Below, piece after piece: positions 62,039 through 64,000 of a DNA stretch of 64,000 bases (positions are counted from its first letter, which is position 1; every line of letters starts with the position of its first letter). A model generated the notes under the pieces. The model did not search any database. It saw only the letters and a program-made list of their open reading frames with translations, and was not told where the DNA came from. This DNA comes from JAMXLO01 sp963850535 (GTDB lineage: Bacteria > Pseudomonadota > Alphaproteobacteria > Acetobacterales > Acetobacteraceae). The position numbers were made by a program, and so were the translations under genes. The stretch is from positions 1 to 64,000 of the forward strand of contig CAWKMC010000029.1 in the NCBI GenBank assembly GCA_963850535.1, written 5' to 3'.

Positions 62039-62747
62039 TCAGGCCGCCTCGCCCTCGCGACGGAACGTCACGACGAGCACATCACGGAAGCCGGGTTCCG
62101 ATGGGTCGATTGGCTGAACCGGCGTTACACCGTGCGTAACCCGGTGGTCGTCGACCCAGGCTGCATCACATGGCTCGGTCAGGGTGAAGCTGCCGAGATC
62201 GCGGCCTTCCGTGCCACGGATCGACGTGACGCCACTCTGCACGTTGCGACGGCCGATAAGCAGCACCAGCACGTAGTCCACGCCATCGCGATGCATGCCT
62301 TCCGGTGTCGGACGCCCCGTCTCGCCACTGCCGGTCTCGATACGGAACTGATGAACCTCGATGTGCCAGTTGCGCGTCGGCGCTAGCTGTTCGAACAGCT
62401 TACGGCAGGCCGCGAGAATCACCGTCATGCTGGCACCCGCAGCGATCTCCGGCAGTACCGGGTCGAACCACCGGGCGATACCCCCGTTCAGCGGATTATA
62501 GTCGCGGCTCTGATAATGCGGCTGGTGCGTCTTGCGATGGATCGGCTCACCTGGCCCGGGCACCGAACGCCGCAAAGCGCCGTTTGCGGTAGCGCCCGCC
62601 ATCGGCCATGTAGGTATCGAGCCCGAGATCATCCCAACTTCTGGCGAAGGCATCCCAATCCGCCATCGGGCCGAGCAGTACCCGCATGTCGTGGCCGCGC
62701 ATGAAAGAGAAGCCATCCGCGGCCAAACTCTTGGCCAACTGATTCAC
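62039..62747 (-). pseudogene. 2OG-Fe(II) dioxygenase-family protein, one frameshift
   Basis: Two frames give about 235 residues. The first (GTG 62747) reads MNQLAKSLAADGFSFMRGHD, then DTYMADGGRYRKRRFAAFG. Near 62560 it shifts to PGEPIHRKTHQPHYQSRDYN and LNGGIARWFDPVLPE, WHIEVHQFRIETGSGETGRP and HRDGVDYVLVLLIG (His-x-Asp iron ligands), then WVDDHRVTHGVTPVQPIDPS (second His) and VLVVTFRREGEAA. The facial triad of the 2OG-Fe dioxygenase family (2-oxoglutarate dependent) is intact. It is coupled to the MscS gene by a GTGA overlap. Substrate unknown. Confidence 0.85.
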
Positions 62748-64000
62748 TGGTTCGCCTCTTCGCTAAGCTGCCGCATGGTGATCGCGTGCTGCATCGGGTT
62801 GAAGAGCTGAATCCCCAACTCTCCGAATCGCTGCTTCATCCGCCGATTGAATTCACGCTGCACGCTCCATCGGCCGGAATCCGTGCAGACCACTTGCCCG
62901 GCGATGGTAACCGACGCGCCGTCAACCTTGTCCACACCCCAAAGCTGCAGGTCACTGAGCATGCGAGAGGCGAACTCGTTGTCGGCGCGCATCCCGGCGA
63001 CGATCTCCTTCAGCACCTCCGCCACCCGATCGGGATCCTCGGCAGCAGCAACGCTGACGTTCATGGACGCGTTCCCCAGGCCCCGGTTCACGTTGGTGAC
63101 CGTGGTGACCGAGCTGAACGGAATGACGTGAACCGAGCCATCGGTGGCGCGCAGCCGGATGGTGCGGACCGACAAGTTCTCCACCGTGCCCGTGAGGCCC
63201 GAGACAGTCACCGAGTCGCCCACCTGCATGGCGTTCTCGAGCAGGAGGAAGATGCCGGTGATCAGGTCCTGGACCAGCTTCTGGGACCCGAAGCCGACGG
63301 CGACGCCGACGATGCCGGCACCGGCCAGCAGCGGACCGATGTTGAGGCCGATCTCCGACAGCACCATCATGCCACCCACGATCAGAATGGTGATCAGCAG
63401 CGTGGTGCGCAGCAGCGGCAGCAGCGTGCGCAAGCGCGCGGATCGCGCCGCCTGCCCTTCAAGTGTCAGTTTGGCGAGGTGGCGCTCGATTGCCCCGTTG
63501 ACCACCTCCCACACCGCAATCGCGATCAGCGCGGTGACGACCAGCGTAGCGAGCGAGGAGACCAGGTGCTGACCGAGTATGCTTGAGAACAGCCACCTGA
63601 AAGATCCGAGACCGCAGAGTTGCAGCAGGACCATTGCTGCAAGGACCAGAACGAGTGCACGCACAGCACTGACCAGTACCGGGTGATAGAGCGCAAGCCG
63701 CGACTGCAGACCGGGATAACGCGCCGTCACGTTGGGATCGAGCGCCAGCGCGCGATCGAGATTTCCCAGGACCAGGATCAGCGCGAACCGCGTGACGATC
63801 CCGACCGCCACGAGGCTGAGGAAATAGCGCAGCATCTGCGTATAGCTATGCGGCGCCTCGACGACCCAGCCGAGCCATAGGCCTGCCAGCAGGATCAGCG
63901 CCAGCCAGTGCCACACGCGCGCCAGCCAGTTGCGCAGCGCCGCAAGGAGACCGGTTGCGCCTTGCGGGGCCCGCAACCGACGCCGGACGGCGCGCCGCTT
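62744..64000 (-). CDS. Mechanosensitive ion channel, MscS family (partial at window edge)
   Basis: The visible 410-plus residues carry at least five hydrophobic helices and the MscS core: VGVAVGFGSQKLVQDLITGI, FLLLENAMQVGDSVTVSGLT, VENLSVRTIRLRATDGSVHV and IPFSSVTTVTNVNRG, then the cytoplasmic domain MNVSVAAAEDPDRVAEVLKE. A TTG at 63976 is an internal start, but the frame is open to the edge at 64000, so the true start is probably outside. Opens under membrane tension to release osmolytes. Its 3' end overlaps the dioxygenase gene start by GTGA. Confidence 0.93.
   Translation of the reverse strand, partial: KRRAVRRRLRAPQGATGLLAALRNWLARVWHWLALILLAGLWLGWVVEAPHSYTQMLRYFLSLVAVGIVTRFALILVLGNLDRALALDPNVTARYPGLQSRLALYHPVLVSAVRALVLVLAAMVLLQLCGLGSFRWLFSSILGQHLVSSLATLVVTALIAIAVWEVVNGAIERHLAKLTLEGQAARSARLRTLLPLLRTTLLITILIVGGMMVLSEIGLNIGPLLAGAGIVGVAVGFGSQKLVQDLITGIFLLLENAMQVGDSVTVSGLTGTVENLSVRTIRLRATDGSVHVIPFSSVTTVTNVNRGLGNASMNVSVAAAEDPDRVAEVLKEIVAGMRADNEFASRMLSDLQLWGVDKVDGASVTIAGQVVCTDSGRWSVQREFNRRMKQRFGELGIQLFNPMQHAITMRQLSEEANQ

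Noticed and set aside
62744..63976. TTG at 63976 as the true start of the MscS gene
   Set aside because: The frame stays open upstream to the window edge and this family usually has a longer N-terminus, so the gene is taken as partial.
1..64000. CRISPR arrays, rRNA or tRNA genes
   Set aside because: No regularly spaced repeats and no cloverleaf or rRNA-like sequence were noticed by eye; a dedicated scan was not possible.

Overview
The window is 64 kb of GC-rich alphaproteobacterial chromosome. The organism is probably an Acetobacteraceae or Rhodospirillales member. I infer this from the hrcA-grpE-dnaK-dnaJ order on the same strand as dapB-metK-trmB, the fused CysN/CysC enzyme, the CYP153-type P450 and the class III cyclases with TolB-like, TPR and rhodanese-like modules. 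No database search was possible. I saw no rRNA, tRNA or CRISPR array.

Layout: (1) 1-6.2 kb is accessory DNA: an IS701-like transposase, an uncharacterised gene, a complete IS5-family element with TA duplications, and three unrecognised genes, two of which overlap by ATGA. This stretch looks less GC-rich than the rest. (2) 6.3-11.5 kb holds homoserine dehydrogenase, translationally coupled to a TMEM175-type channel, then a RskA anti-sigma remnant, a DinB/GNAT pair and an orphan peptide-type substrate-binding protein. (3) 11.7-16.2 kb holds two class III nucleotide cyclases, both frameshifted. (4) 17.3-29.8 kb is a housekeeping minus-strand block: hrcA, grpE, dnaK, dnaJ, then dapB, a DUF7002-like gene, metK and trmB. 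It is interrupted between dnaJ and dapB by a regulator, a frameshifted beta-propeller gene and two decayed remnants (HxlR, DUF899). (5) 29.9-34.6 kb is a branched-chain amino acid ABC operon (livK-H-M-G-F) in which only livF reads through intact. (6) 34.7-48.5 kb holds a TTC38-like protein, a divergent MFS/LysR pair with a LysR-type box, moaB, CYP153, a small secreted protein, a decarboxylase-fold protein, a nitroreductase, a DUF4010 membrane protein, a methyltransferase, an isochorismatase-fold hydrolase, a uracil-DNA glycosylase and cysD-cysNC. (7) 48.7-64 kb holds a DUF1194 protein, a divergent LLM oxidoreductase/LigB-like dioxygenase pair, a hybrid histidine kinase, a DsbD-like protein divergent from hrpB, a DegP-like protease with a two-component system, a 2OG-Fe dioxygenase and an MscS channel running off the edge.

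The most striking global feature is the number of single-base frameshifts, about ten loci and more than fifteen breaks. They hit transport, signalling and catabolic genes and spare all core genes. They may be real decay or indel errors in the assembly, so those loci are given as one gene each with the break positions. Two short palindromic repeats of the VIPAKAGIQ type are present, one of them lying across the start of livM. The best candidate for an undescribed system is the three-gene set at 3.3-6.2 kb.
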